Source: Pseudacidobacterium ailaaui
GTDB lineage: Bacteria > Acidobacteriota > Terriglobia > Terriglobales > Acidobacteriaceae
DNA length: 64,000 nt
Direction: 5' to 3'
Assembly: GCF_000688455.1 (NCBI RefSeq)
Contig: NZ_JIAL01000001.1
Span: forward strand, 2,759,001-2,823,000
Shown here: positions 18,072 through 26,573 of the stretch, in pieces
Position numbering within the stretch: position 1 is the first letter of the stretch
How the letters are laid out: each line of letters begins with the position of its first letter
Program-made: the position numbers and the translations under genes
Notes under the pieces: model-generated
Databases searched by the model: none
The model's input: only the letters and a program-made list of their open reading frames with translations
Told to the model about the DNA's origin: nothing

Positions 18072-18602
18072 TCAAGCGATGCGCTCAATGACCAGAGATT
18101 CAATGACGACAGGTTTTACTGGTTTGTCTTGCGGGCCGCGGGGTACCCGTGAGATTTTGTCAGCAACTGCCTGCCCTTCTACCACTTCCCCAAAGATTGT
18201 GTGCTTTCCTGTGAGCCACTGCGTGGGTGCAACGGTGATGAAGAACTGCGATCCATTCGTGTTCGGGCCAGCATTGGCCATGGCCAGCTTCCCAGGCCGG
18301 TCAAAATTGTGGGGAGATCCTTTGGTTTCATCCTCAAATCGATAGCTAGGACCTCCAAAACCTGAACCGGCAGGATCGCCTCCCTGAATCATGAAATCAG
18401 GAATGACACGATGGAAGATCGTTCCATCATAGAGCTTGTCCTTGCTCTTCTTATTTGTGACCGGGTGCGTCCATTCGCGGGTGCCCTCAGCAAGTTCAAT
18501 AAAGTTGCTGACTGTTTTTGGCGCGTCTTTCTCGAAAAGACGGCAAACGATGGTCCCTTCGCTGGTGTTAAAGATGGCGTAGGTTCCTGATGTACGGGCC
18601 AT
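18072..18602 (-). CDS. Cytosolic cyclophilin-type peptidyl-prolyl isomerase
   Basis: The 176-residue protein catalyses cis-trans isomerisation at proline. It contains the cyclophilin core: [19 protein letters not shown] with the catalytic Arg, then [19 protein letters not shown] and HTIFGEVVEG. No signal peptide is seen when the ATG at 18602 is used; that start has AAGGAG four bases upstream and is preferred over longer in-frame starts that would overlap the next gene. A second, exported cyclophilin lies directly upstream, so the pair looks like a tandem duplication serving cytoplasm and periplasm. Confidence 0.93.
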   Translation of the reverse strand: MARTSGTYAIFNTSEGTIVCRLFEKDAPKTVSNFIELAEGTREWTHPVTNKKSKDKLYDGTIFHRVIPDFMIQGGDPAGSGFGGPSYRFEDETKGSPHNFDRPGKLAMANAGPNTNGSQFFITVAPTQWLTGKHTIFGEVVEGQAVADKISRVPRGPQDKPVKPVVIESLVIERIA

Positions 18603-18672
18603 AAAACTCCTTTTCATGAAAATACGTAGCTTGTGGTTGCTCGTCTTTCGCAAGGGCGAAAGTCGCTGGATA

Positions 18673-19380
18673 TCACTGCGGATTTGTACCACCTGTGGCA
18701 GGTGCGGGCTGGGCCTGTCCGGCGGGAACAATCGTCACTTTTTTTAAAACCACCGGTTCAATCGGCTTATCGTTATCGTCCCGGGGCACGCGAGCAATGG
18801 ATTTGACGACAAGGATACTTGAATCATCACATTGTCCAAAGATGGTGTGCTTCTGATTCAGGTGTTCCGTGGGTACCTCAGTAATAAAAAACTGGGAACC
18901 ATTTGTGTTCGGACCCGAATTGGCCATTGCCAGCCGTCCGGGAACATCAAAATTCAAGTTAGGATCAAACTCATCTTCGAACATGTAGCCTGGATCGCCG
19001 GTTCCCGTACCGGTTGGGTCGCCACCCTGAATCATAAATTCAGGGATTACGCGATGAAAGATGGTCCCGTCGTAGAAAGGTTTGTTATGCATCTTCTGAT
19101 GCGTGACCGGGTCGGTCCAGTCTTTTGTGCCTTCAGCAAGGCCAACGAAATTAGCGACAGTCTTTGGGGCCTGTTGATCAAAGAGCCGGCAGGTAATGCG
19201 ACCCATTGTTGTGTCAAAGATGGCCGTGGGGCCGGTCGGCTGAGGGCTGATGTGCGCCTGTGTTTCAGGGGAATCGGGAAGGTCCTGGGAGGAAGTGGGC
19301 GTAGTTTGCTGCGCAAAGCCCTGACACGTCAGGGCCAACGAAATTGTTACGAGCGATAAAAAACGTAAAACGGCATCCAT
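18673..19380 (-). CDS. Exported cyclophilin-type peptidyl-prolyl isomerase
   Basis: The 235-residue protein starts with a Sec signal peptide (about 1-23, ending GFA-QQ) and a polar Ser/Pro/Thr linker to about residue 48. The cyclophilin domain follows, with [38 protein letters not shown] and HTIFGQC. The domain closely resembles that of the neighbouring cytosolic protein, so the two probably arose by duplication. The C-terminus is Pro/Ala-rich. It would act on proteins folding in the periplasm. Operon with the downstream copy is likely (70-base gap). Confidence 0.92.
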   Translation of the reverse strand: MDAVLRFLSLVTISLALTCQGFAQQTTPTSSQDLPDSPETQAHISPQPTGPTAIFDTTMGRITCRLFDQQAPKTVANFVGLAEGTKDWTDPVTHQKMHNKPFYDGTIFHRVIPEFMIQGGDPTGTGTGDPGYMFEDEFDPNLNFDVPGRLAMANSGPNTNGSQFFITEVPTEHLNQKHTIFGQCDDSSILVVKSIARVPRDDNDKPIEPVVLKKVTIVPAGQAQPAPATGGTNPQ

Positions 19381-19428
19381 GCGGGTCTCAAAATGTTAGG
19401 GTACAGCATGGAAGCGGAAGATGAAAAC

Positions 19429-19878
19429 CTAACTTGCAGCCTTGACTGCGGCTGTAGCTGAAACCAGAAGGATCCAGCCAAAAAGAGGAGCAACGTTGCT
19501 GGAAGGGGCCGTGACTCCTCGGACCGATGCGACATCGTTATAGGGGATTTGCGAGAAGTCGTTTCTCGTGACTTCTCGGAGAGCAAACGACGTGGCGGAC
19601 AATGGTCCGAGATGGCCATAGCACTGAGAGCCATCCCGAAAAATCAGATAAAGATAGGTGCCCTGGGGGTATGAGGCGAGCTGACGGGCTGTTTTACGCC
19701 CCTTTCTATCCACAGCGGAGAGGGCGTGAAACACATACGCGCCTGAAATCAGTCCATACAGAACCAGGCATTTCAACATACCAGGTTTCTTTTTCGATTC
19801 ATCCGATTCGGACGCAAGCGTCTCGCGAATTCTGCGAAAGGAGGGAAGAGCCACCCATGTTCTTCTTTGGTCTTTCAA
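19429..19878 (-). CDS. Small membrane protein of unknown function
   Basis: I do not recognise this family. The protein has a charged N-terminus with several Arg/Glu/Lys residues, one membrane segment (KCLVLYGLISGAYVFHAL), a soluble middle of about 70 residues and a second hydrophobic segment near the C-terminus (PLFGWILLVSATAAV). The start is uncertain: TTG at 19878 has an AGGAG only three bases upstream; GTG at 19854 and ATG at 19779 are alternatives. Its 5' end lies just beyond the stop of the dipeptidase gene on the same strand, so it is probably the second gene of that transcript. Confidence 0.6.
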   Translation of the reverse strand: MKDQRRTWVALPSFRRIRETLASESDESKKKPGMLKCLVLYGLISGAYVFHALSAVDRKGRKTARQLASYPQGTYLYLIFRDGSQCYGHLGPLSATSFALREVTRNDFSQIPYNDVASVRGVTAPSSNVAPLFGWILLVSATAAVKAAS

Positions 19879-19885
19879 GTGCTCC

Positions 19886-21193
19886 TCACTTTTTAAAGGG
19901 CTGCTGTTCTGAAATCCTGGGCCTGATGTCGGGTTCGGATTGCAGTCGTTTTGCTGTGGCCTCCACCTCGCGCATGACGCGCAAAAGGTTACCGCCCAGA
20001 ATCTTGTCACAATCTGCCGCTGAATAGCCGCGTGCCATGAGCGCCTGGGTGATTTTCGGCAGGTCGGCGGCAGAATTGATCCCCTCAGGAAGCTGGTTGG
20101 ATACACCGTCAAAATCAGAGCCAAGTCCTACGTGGTCAATGCCTGCAACCTTGGCAATGTGGTCAATATGGTCAATTAAATCGCTGAGCGGAGGGCGGGG
20201 AATACGATCGAGATACTGTTGCTCAAGCTTGTCTAGTTCACCATAGGTAACCTGTTTGCCTTCTTTTGCATATTGCTCCTTCAATGCTTCCTTGGCTTTG
20301 GCAATCTCTGGTTCCATGGCCAGCATAGCGTCGCGATATTTCTGGCTGATGAAAGCAGCGTAATAATTCACCATGACAACGCCGCCTTTGCTGTCCGGAC
20401 CTCCGCTACGGGCCACGGCGCGAAGCATGTCATCGGTCATGTTCCGCGGCGCATTGCATAAAGCGCGCGCCGAAGAGTGCGACGCAATGACCGGAGCGCG
20501 TGAGGTAATGACAGCGCGGTAGAAGGTCTTGTCTGCTACATGCGAGATGTCTACCATCATGCCGAGCCGGTTCATTTCATAGACGACATCCTTGCCAAAA
20601 TCCGTCAGTCCGTCCTGTGTATGGTTGACGGCGGGATTGTTGATGTCGCCCGATGAGTCGGCCCAGCCGTTTGAATTTGACCATGTGAGCGTCATATAGC
20701 GAACGCCCAGCCGGTAATAATCGCGCAGCAAGGCCAGTGAATCTTCGATGGAATGACCGCCTTCAATGCCCATCAATGCAGCCAGTTTGTGTTCCCGATG
20801 GGCCGCGAGAATGTCATCGGCGGTAAAGGCCATGCGCATCTTGTCCGGATGTTTTGCGGCCTGTTGATAGACGGCATCAATCAGCTCTAAAGTCCGCCTG
20901 GCATAATGACCTTTATAAAGGTCTGGCTCAACCCAGATAGAAAAGAACTCCGCGCCAAGATTGCCTTCTTTGGCTGATTCGAAATTGAGGTTTCCTCCTC
21001 GTAGAGGACCGTCCAGGTCATAATTTTCATCCAGCAGACGCTGTGTCGTGTCGGCATGCGTATCAATCACGATGGCATTGCGATGGACTGCAAGAGGATT
21101 CACGGAGGGACCTGCCCCATTCTTTTGCGCAGTGGTTTGGGCTGCCAGAGGAAGAACCGTAAGCAGAAGAGCAGCAAGGGAATTTTGTCTCAT
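19886..21193 (-). CDS. Exported membrane dipeptidase, peptidase family M19
   Basis: The 435-residue protein has a signal peptide (about 1-22) and a full M19 (renal dipeptidase-like) domain. The binuclear zinc site is visible: DTHADT near residue 45, the bridging Glu in IEGGHSIED, and His residues in DISHVADKTF and ASHSSARAL; GLGSDFDG near residue 355 completes the site. Family members hydrolyse dipeptides, including some with D-residues. Being exported, it could process peptidoglycan-derived or dietary dipeptides outside the cytoplasm (inference). A small membrane protein gene follows on the same strand. Confidence 0.92.
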   Translation of the reverse strand: MRQNSLAALLLTVLPLAAQTTAQKNGAGPSVNPLAVHRNAIVIDTHADTTQRLLDENYDLDGPLRGGNLNFESAKEGNLGAEFFSIWVEPDLYKGHYARRTLELIDAVYQQAAKHPDKMRMAFTADDILAAHREHKLAALMGIEGGHSIEDSLALLRDYYRLGVRYMTLTWSNSNGWADSSGDINNPAVNHTQDGLTDFGKDVVYEMNRLGMMVDISHVADKTFYRAVITSRAPVIASHSSARALCNAPRNMTDDMLRAVARSGGPDSKGGVVMVNYYAAFISQKYRDAMLAMEPEIAKAKEALKEQYAKEGKQVTYGELDKLEQQYLDRIPRPPLSDLIDHIDHIAKVAGIDHVGLGSDFDGVSNQLPEGINSAADLPKITQALMARGYSAADCDKILGGNLLRVMREVEATAKRLQSEPDIRPRISEQQPFKK

Positions 21194-21269
21194 GTGGTTC
21201 AGTTGTTGGCCGGATTGTAGCAGAGATAGAGCAAAAATAAATCAGGTATTTCTGTGCTAAGTTGACTGG

Positions 21270-22019
21270 GTGAGGACATTACGAGATTTTTTTATCGCGA
21301 TGGCCGGGATGCTGGCCCCGTTCGCACTTTGCCAGACCTCATATTTAGAACAAGGGCTGACCGCGTTGAAAGACCATCAGCCCCAGCAGGCGCTCAGCGC
21401 ATTCCAGCAGGCTTTGCAGCAAAATCCCAGCGACGTGGCGGCCAACTTGTATGCCGCAGGGGCAGCACTGGAGCTTTATCAGGGTGGCCTGGCGGTCCAG
21501 TACGCTGAACGGGCAAGAGAGCTTTCTCCCAACAACTGGAAGGTGCATACGACTCTCGTAGTGGCCTATGCTATGGCAGGTAGGGTCCAGCAGCGGGATG
21601 CTGAGCGGGAGCTGCTCCGCAGGCTGCATTCCGACCCTAAAGCTCCCGAGGCAGTGCAAACCAGCGGTTTTCTGCTGGACATGTTTCCTGTGAAGCAGTA
21701 TCGCGTGGAAGCGGTGGAGTTTTTTCAGCCTGTCGGGAAATTCAATGTTTACTATCGCTTCATCATAAGAGCTCCTCAGGGAAAGCGCATCTGGGCCTTC
21801 AATATCGAAAGCAATGATTTTGACGAGAAGTCCTGGGAACAGGCACACCCACAGCAGGCAGCCGAAGGAGATCGCCAGTTCCAGATTACGGGGGAAGGTG
21901 GAGGACGGAATGTGGATTATGAGATGTTCTCGGGCAAACCTGCTTATGATTCTGTAAAAGCGCGGATCCTGCGCATCCTGAATGCTCAGACCGCGCCGTT
22001 TCCTGGCGAGAATCCGTAG
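21270..22019 (+). CDS. Exported TPR-repeat protein
   Basis: The 249-residue protein has a hydrophobic N-terminal segment ending near LCQTSY (signal peptide) followed by about three tetratricopeptide repeats (about 25-130; for example LTALKDHQPQQALSAFQQAL and YAERARELSPNN). The C-terminal 100 residues form a beta-rich domain without a family name I recognise. TPRs mediate protein contacts. The assigned GTG lacks a clear ribosome-binding site; an in-frame ATG at 21300 is an alternative. It is followed after 9 bases by the DapA-like gene, suggesting one transcript. Confidence 0.78.
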   Translation: MRTLRDFFIAMAGMLAPFALCQTSYLEQGLTALKDHQPQQALSAFQQALQQNPSDVAANLYAAGAALELYQGGLAVQYAERARELSPNNWKVHTTLVVAYAMAGRVQQRDAERELLRRLHSDPKAPEAVQTSGFLLDMFPVKQYRVEAVEFFQPVGKFNVYYRFIIRAPQGKRIWAFNIESNDFDEKSWEQAHPQQAAEGDRQFQITGEGGGRNVDYEMFSGKPAYDSVKARILRILNAQTAPFPGENP

Positions 22020-22028
22020 AATAAAAGA

Positions 22029-23084
22029 ATGCTTCTGGAAGGTATTTTCCCCGCCATCACCACACCTTTTTTGGCTGATGGGCGCCTCTATCTACGTAAG
22101 CTGGAAGAAAATGTCGAGCGCTATTCCCGCGCACCCGTGTCCGGGATCGTGGTCCTGGGATCAACCGGCGAGGCCGTCATGCTGGATGATGATGAGTCGC
22201 GGGAAGTGCTTCGGACTGCAAGTCAGGCTGCTTCTCCGCAGAAGGTACTACTCGCGGGGACTGGAAGAGAAAGTGCTGCGGCCACGCTGAAGCTGGCGGA
22301 ATGCGCAGCGGACCTCAATTATGATGCCGTGCTTGTCCGGACACCCAGCTACTATGGCCCTCTGATGCGTCCTCTGGAAATGGCGACCTATTTCCGGACA
22401 ATTGCAGACCGCTCCCCACTTCCGGTAGTGCTCTACAGCATTCCTAAATTTACGAAATATGAGCTTCCTGTAGATCTGGTAGCGGACCTTGCTGCTCATC
22501 CGAATATTATCGGTATAAAAGATTCCAGTGGAAGCATCGAGCGCATTGCCCAGTTAGTGGCAGCAACCCGCAATGCTCCGAAGCGTAGGACTGAGGTAAC
22601 TCATGTTTTTACTGCTTACACGGGGCGTATGCGTAAGCAGTTTGAGACGGAAGGCAGCCCGCTGGCGTCCTCAGAATTATTGAAATCGGGCACACCGGCC
22701 ATAGCCATCGCATCGAAGGCGAAGACCCCGGTGCGGCATAAAGAGGTCGGCTTTCAGGTGCTGAGCGGCTCACCCGACAATGTAAAGCAAGCGTTGGATG
22801 CCGGAGCCACTGGATCCGTGCTGGCGTTTGGGGCGTGTGCTCCCCAGGCCTGTCAGGAGATTTATATGGCCTGGAAGGACAATGATCCAGCACTCGCGAT
22901 GCTGAAACAGGAACGCATTCTTGAAGCTGCTCGTGTCGTAGCCGGGAAGTTCGGCATACCGGGCATTAAATTCGCCTGTGACCTGAATGGATACTATGGA
23001 GGTTTTCCCAGAGTGCCCTTGCTTCCTCTCCATGCAGAAGAACAATCTAAAGTCGTCCGCGTTATGGAAGATATAAGAAATTAG
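22029..23084 (+). CDS. Dihydrodipicolinate synthase (DapA) family aldolase with an internal insertion
   Basis: The 351-residue protein has the DapA/N-acetylneuraminate-lyase barrel: GSTGEAVMLDDDE, the catalytic Tyr136 in VLYSIPKFT and the Schiff-base Lys164 in IGIKDSSG. Between about residues 182 and 238 there is an extra segment of about 55 residues absent from standard DapA (about 290 residues), after which the barrel resumes with FQVLSGSPDN and AFGACAP. The substrate cannot be told: lysine synthesis is possible, but such variants often act on sugar acids or hydroxyproline-derived keto acids. It follows the TPR gene closely. Confidence 0.83.
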   Translation: MLLEGIFPAITTPFLADGRLYLRKLEENVERYSRAPVSGIVVLGSTGEAVMLDDDESREVLRTASQAASPQKVLLAGTGRESAAATLKLAECAADLNYDAVLVRTPSYYGPLMRPLEMATYFRTIADRSPLPVVLYSIPKFTKYELPVDLVADLAAHPNIIGIKDSSGSIERIAQLVAATRNAPKRRTEVTHVFTAYTGRMRKQFETEGSPLASSELLKSGTPAIAIASKAKTPVRHKEVGFQVLSGSPDNVKQALDAGATGSVLAFGACAPQACQEIYMAWKDNDPALAMLKQERILEAARVVAGKFGIPGIKFACDLNGYYGGFPRVPLLPLHAEEQSKVVRVMEDIRN

Positions 23085-23105
23085 TGCACTGACATTCGCC
23101 TTACC

Positions 23106-23306
23106 TCAATCGTGCTGACCACTATGTTCCGGGGCCTTGCCAGGTTCAGGAAAATCCGTGTCATGATCGTCTTCCCTGTCTTTAATGAAAGACCCGGCTG
23201 AACGATGGGGAAGTTGGTTCCGCATCGGATCGTGTGTATGGTCGCGAGGGGACTCTGATTCAACGGCGCCTTTATGAACATCGCTGTCGTGATGAAGTTT
23301 TGTCAT
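23106..23306 (-). CDS. Possible small hydrophilic His/Asp-rich protein
   Basis: A 66-residue frame with ATG at 23306 is preceded by AGAAGAAG on the minus strand. The product is strongly hydrophilic and rich in His, Asp, Glu, Pro and Lys, with no membrane segment; this composition resembles small acid- or desiccation-tolerance proteins but no family is recognised. An overlapping frame on the same strand (23081-23281) looks less protein-like. The 300-base region between the aldolase gene and cpoB otherwise holds nothing I can name. Confidence 0.4.
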   Translation of the reverse strand: MTKLHHDSDVHKGAVESESPRDHTHDPMRNQLPHRSAGSFIKDREDDHDTDFPEPGKAPEHSGQHD

Positions 23307-23385
23307 GGACTTCTTCTCAGATGACGGCAGGCCTTACAGGAGTTGTACATCTACTCCCAAGTCGGGTGCTTTCAAGCTACGCTGT

Positions 23386-24276
23386 TCAACGATAGGCAGA
23401 GGGTTTGGATGCCGTAATGCGAACACCCATCCCATTCAGTCGGCTGCGGGCCTGCGCCGCTTCGGGAGTCTGTGGATAGCGCTGGATCAGGCTGCGCATG
23501 TCCCGGATTCCTGCCTCGCGCTGGTTCAAGGCCAGCTCTGCTTCAGCCTTTCGCAGTTGGGCGGCAGGGGCCTTTGCGTTTCCTGGAAACTGTTCAAGAA
23601 CAGCGTCATAGTTCTTAATTGCAGATTTGTAATCACCCTGACGGTAAGCGATTTCTCCCAGATAAAACTGAGCGTTTCCAGCCAGGTTGTCTTGCGGGTA
23701 ATACTTCAGAACGTCCTGGAATTCACCTGCTGCAACATCATATTTTGCGCTGTTGTAGTCACGGATACCGCCCTGATAGAGCTGGTCCAGGGGCGGCGCC
23801 TGGGGCGCCTGCTGCATTGCGGCAGCTCCGTCCGGTCCCGGAGATGGCTGCTGTCCTGGATTTGTGGGTGCAGGTTGCGCATTGATATTCTGCAGTTGTG
23901 ACTGGATGTCCTGAAGGGTCTTGTCCAGACGGGCAATCCGTGACTTCAGTTCGTCCACTGAGTCGTTCAGGCTCTGAATCTGCCCGGATACCTGTTGTCC
24001 ACTGACTGCATTCTCGCTCTGGGTCTGCAACTGCTGCTGGATACCATTCATCGTCTGGGACATACGATTGACGCTGTCCGCAGTCTGCTCAATCAGGTGC
24101 TGCATCACGGCCAGACGCGAATCACTGGTTTGTTGCAGACGCTGCAGCATGTCCTGGAGCGTTTGTACCTGGGTTTGCAACTGGATGATTTCTTTTGATG
24201 CTGCGTGAGCGTCAGGTGCCGGGCAAAAAGCAGCAAGTGCGGCGATGGCGGTGAGATGGATGATTGTCCTTCGCAT
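23386..24276 (-). CDS. cpoB: Tol-Pal accessory protein CpoB/YbgF
   Basis: CpoB couples the Tol system to peptidoglycan synthesis in the periplasm. The 296-residue protein has a signal peptide (about 1-25, ending DAHA-AS) and a long Gln-rich coiled coil (about 26-130) for trimerisation. A Pro/Gln-rich linker and three C-terminal TPR units (about 165-285) follow, including YNSAKYDVAAGEFQDVLKYYPQ and QGDYKSAIKNYDAVLEQFP. ATG 24276 is chosen over an in-frame start six codons earlier because GGGGA is well spaced. It is last in the tol-pal operon. Confidence 0.92.
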   Translation of the reverse strand: MRRTIIHLTAIAALAAFCPAPDAHAASKEIIQLQTQVQTLQDMLQRLQQTSDSRLAVMQHLIEQTADSVNRMSQTMNGIQQQLQTQSENAVSGQQVSGQIQSLNDSVDELKSRIARLDKTLQDIQSQLQNINAQPAPTNPGQQPSPGPDGAAAMQQAPQAPPLDQLYQGGIRDYNSAKYDVAAGEFQDVLKYYPQDNLAGNAQFYLGEIAYRQGDYKSAIKNYDAVLEQFPGNAKAPAAQLRKAEAELALNQREAGIRDMRSLIQRYPQTPEAAQARSRLNGMGVRITASKPSAYR

Positions 24277-24314
24277 AGAAAGTCCCCGATTCAAAGTTTA
24301 GCCCAAAAGCAAAA

Positions 24315-24341
24315 GGCAGCACTGCGGGAAACAATGCTGCC
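24315..24341 (-). terminator. Terminator or attenuator hairpin between pal and cpoB
   Basis: GGCAGCA (24315-24321) pairs with TGCTGCC (24335-24341); read on the minus strand it is followed by TTTTGCTTTT. The loop is 13 bases. It would reduce read-through from pal into cpoB, giving CpoB a lower level, or act as a partial terminator. Confidence 0.5.
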
Positions 24342-24355
24342 GGGACCGATGCAAA

Positions 24356-25096
24356 TTAACGGTCAATGTTGAACTGAGCACGGCGGTTCTGCTGCCAGCA
24401 CTGCTCGGTGTGGTCCGTGCAGAACTGCTTTTCTTTGCCATAACTGACTGTGCGTAGGCGGTCTGGGCTCACTCCGGCATTGACCAGGGCCTGTTTGGCA
24501 GCATTGGCGCGATTTTCACCCAGCGTCAGGTTGTATTCAATAGAGCCGCGCTCATCGCAATATCCGCCAATGACTACTTTCAGATTTGGGTGCTGGTTCA
24601 GGAATGCAGCGTCCTGCTGAATGGTAGGCTGCGCATCCGGGCGGATCTCGTAGCTGTCGTAATCAAAGAAGATGTCATGGACATTCTGATGGAAGAGTGT
24701 ATCGTCCATGTTCTCTTCCTGCATGTTGCTTGCCTGGGGCGCGCTGTTTACCGTAAGACGGGCCGTGGCGTCTGCAGAGCCCCCATCTCCCCGCGCAATC
24801 AGGTGATAGTTGGTGGATTCGGTCGGTTTTACATTCATGGTGCCAGCAGTCGCAACCTGGCCAATGCCCTCAATGGATACATCCGTGGCATTTGTCGTCT
24901 TCCAGGTCAGCACAGCGCTTTCACCTGCGTTAATGGATGTGGGATTGACGGTAATTTCAGCCGTCGGCGCGGGTGCAGACACCGTCGGTGGAGGAGGTGG
25001 AGGCGGCGCTGGTTTTTTCTTATGACATCCAGCGACAGCCAAAAGGGCTGCCAGACTGATTGCGGAAGCGATGTACTTGCGATGATTGACTTGCAC
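24356..25096 (-). CDS. pal: Peptidoglycan-associated lipoprotein Pal with an Ig-like domain
   Basis: Pal anchors the outer membrane to peptidoglycan. The GTG start at 25096 has a strong GGAGGAG five bases upstream. The 246-residue precursor has a lipoprotein signal with the lipid Cys24 (LLAVAGC), then a Lys/Pro-rich stretch with seven consecutive Pro. Next is a beta-sandwich-like segment (about 45-120, ITVNPTSINAGESAVLTWKT) typical of bacterial Ig-like folds, then the OmpA-like domain (about 135-246) with GGYCDERGSIEYN and the Arg-rich C-terminus (NRRAQF). Standard Pal (about 170 residues) lacks the middle domain. It sits between tolB and cpoB. Confidence 0.93.
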   Translation of the reverse strand: MQVNHRKYIASAISLAALLAVAGCHKKKPAPPPPPPPTVSAPAPTAEITVNPTSINAGESAVLTWKTTNATDVSIEGIGQVATAGTMNVKPTESTNYHLIARGDGGSADATARLTVNSAPQASNMQEENMDDTLFHQNVHDIFFDYDSYEIRPDAQPTIQQDAAFLNQHPNLKVVIGGYCDERGSIEYNLTLGENRANAAKQALVNAGVSPDRLRTVSYGKEKQFCTDHTEQCWQQNRRAQFNIDR

Positions 25097-25178
25097 GATT
25101 CTCCTCCAGGAGTGTTGTATTTTCATTTTCACCCAAGAAAGAGCGGCGAGGTGTTCTGCCGCAGTCCTTGCAAAAATT

Positions 25179-26534
25179 TTATTTCCAGCTCCAGTTCGGC
25201 ATCGAGTTGGAGCCTCCATGGGTCAACTGATGCTGCTCTGTTCCGTCTGCCAACATGGTCCAGATTTGTGTTCCGTTCCCATCTTCACGCTGGAAGACGA
25301 TGTGGCGCGAATCAGGAGACCAGGAAGGAAAGTCGCAGCGTCCTGAATCATGGGTCAACTGTGTCCATCGCTTGCTGGCAATGTCCATAATGTAAATGTC
25401 CTGTCCACCCGGCGCGCCCGGACCATATTTACGGTTCCAGGCAAAGGCAAGAAATTGTCCATTTGGCGACCAGGCGGGGGAGGTAGCGTATCCGCCATCA
25501 GTCATGCGCTGCACATTTGCCCCGTCAGCATCCATGATGTAAATCTGGGGCAGCCCAGTGCGCCCACTGACCCAGGCAATTTGTGCGTTTGTCTTTGGGT
25601 TCCATACTGGCGATACGTCAGGTCCTCGGAATGCAGTAACACGGTGTAATCCAGTTCCATCCGAGTTCATGGTGTAAATTTCCGGGTCACCGGTAATCGA
25701 GGCCGAAAGGGCCAACTTTGATCCATCGCTTGACCACGCGGGAGAAACCGTTGTCCCTCCGGGAGAGGGGAAGCTCACCATGCGGTTCAACAAAAGCGAG
25801 TACATCCGGATGGACCACCCGTTTTTCCCCAGGCTGGAAAATGCAACACGCGAGTTGTCTGGCGCGACCCTTGGTGAAAGCGAAATGGTGCCCAGGTGAG
25901 TCAGCGGGTGAGCATTTTCACCGTCATAATCCATGACCCAAATCTCTTTATTCCCACCTCGCGACGAGACGTAATAAATCTTTGTTTCGCAGATACCGGG
26001 AATGCCGCCGAGCCGCGCGATGATTTCATCCGCAAAGCGGTGGGCGATATTGCGCACATTATTGACGTTGGCAATGTCCGTGTATTGTTTGCCTAGGATC
26101 TGCGGGGACTGCTGATTCTTCGCGTCGAAGAGATAGCCCAATATCGTCACCCTACCGTTTTCCACACCGATCGCGCCAAAGGCCACCATATCTGCATTGG
26201 AGGGTGGTGCAGACCATTGCGATAGATTCATCTCCTGGGGAGAACCTGGCATGAGCGGAGGCGCCATGCTCTTTGAAACCATGTCAAAGATTCCGGCGTT
26301 TGAGAGGTCGTTAAAAAGGGTGGTGTCAAAGGCGTTCTTTAGATCGCTTGTCTGAGGGTCAGCAGATGTAGGCTTAAAATTCGCCGCGGCAAGCCGCACT
26401 TTCGCAGCCCCCAGATTCGTGCCGGTGCGGACCCAGTCCTGCGCGAAAGCGGTCAGACAAGCAAAGGTGCTAAGAAGAAAAAAGGAGAAGAAAATCCGCA
26501 AATTCACTAACAAATGCTTCTTGCCTATATTCAT
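25179..26534 (-). CDS. tolB: Tol-Pal system beta-propeller protein TolB
   Basis: TolB is a periplasmic adaptor that links TolA and Pal. The 451-residue precursor has a signal peptide (about 1-31, ending AFA-QD), an N-terminal alpha/beta domain (about 35-190) and a C-terminal six-bladed propeller built of PD40/WD40-like repeats (about 200-445; for example EIWVMDYDGENAHPLT, PEIYTMNSDGTGLHRVT and PQIYIMDADGANVQRMT, with SPAWSPNG-type strands). Length is normal. It is 82 bases upstream of pal and 39 bases downstream of the TolA/TonB gene, in one operon. Confidence 0.96.
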   Translation of the reverse strand: MNIGKKHLLVNLRIFFSFFLLSTFACLTAFAQDWVRTGTNLGAAKVRLAAANFKPTSADPQTSDLKNAFDTTLFNDLSNAGIFDMVSKSMAPPLMPGSPQEMNLSQWSAPPSNADMVAFGAIGVENGRVTILGYLFDAKNQQSPQILGKQYTDIANVNNVRNIAHRFADEIIARLGGIPGICETKIYYVSSRGGNKEIWVMDYDGENAHPLTHLGTISLSPRVAPDNSRVAFSSLGKNGWSIRMYSLLLNRMVSFPSPGGTTVSPAWSSDGSKLALSASITGDPEIYTMNSDGTGLHRVTAFRGPDVSPVWNPKTNAQIAWVSGRTGLPQIYIMDADGANVQRMTDGGYATSPAWSPNGQFLAFAWNRKYGPGAPGGQDIYIMDIASKRWTQLTHDSGRCDFPSWSPDSRHIVFQREDGNGTQIWTMLADGTEQHQLTHGGSNSMPNWSWK

Positions 26535-26573
26535 TCTTCCGTCCCGCAGACTGAAATACGAAAAGTACCGGGA

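Noticed and set aside
23081-23281. Alternative small minus-strand frame overlapping the His/Asp-rich protein
   Set aside because: No ribosome-binding site and an unremarkable composition; the overlapping frame 23106-23306 is better supported.
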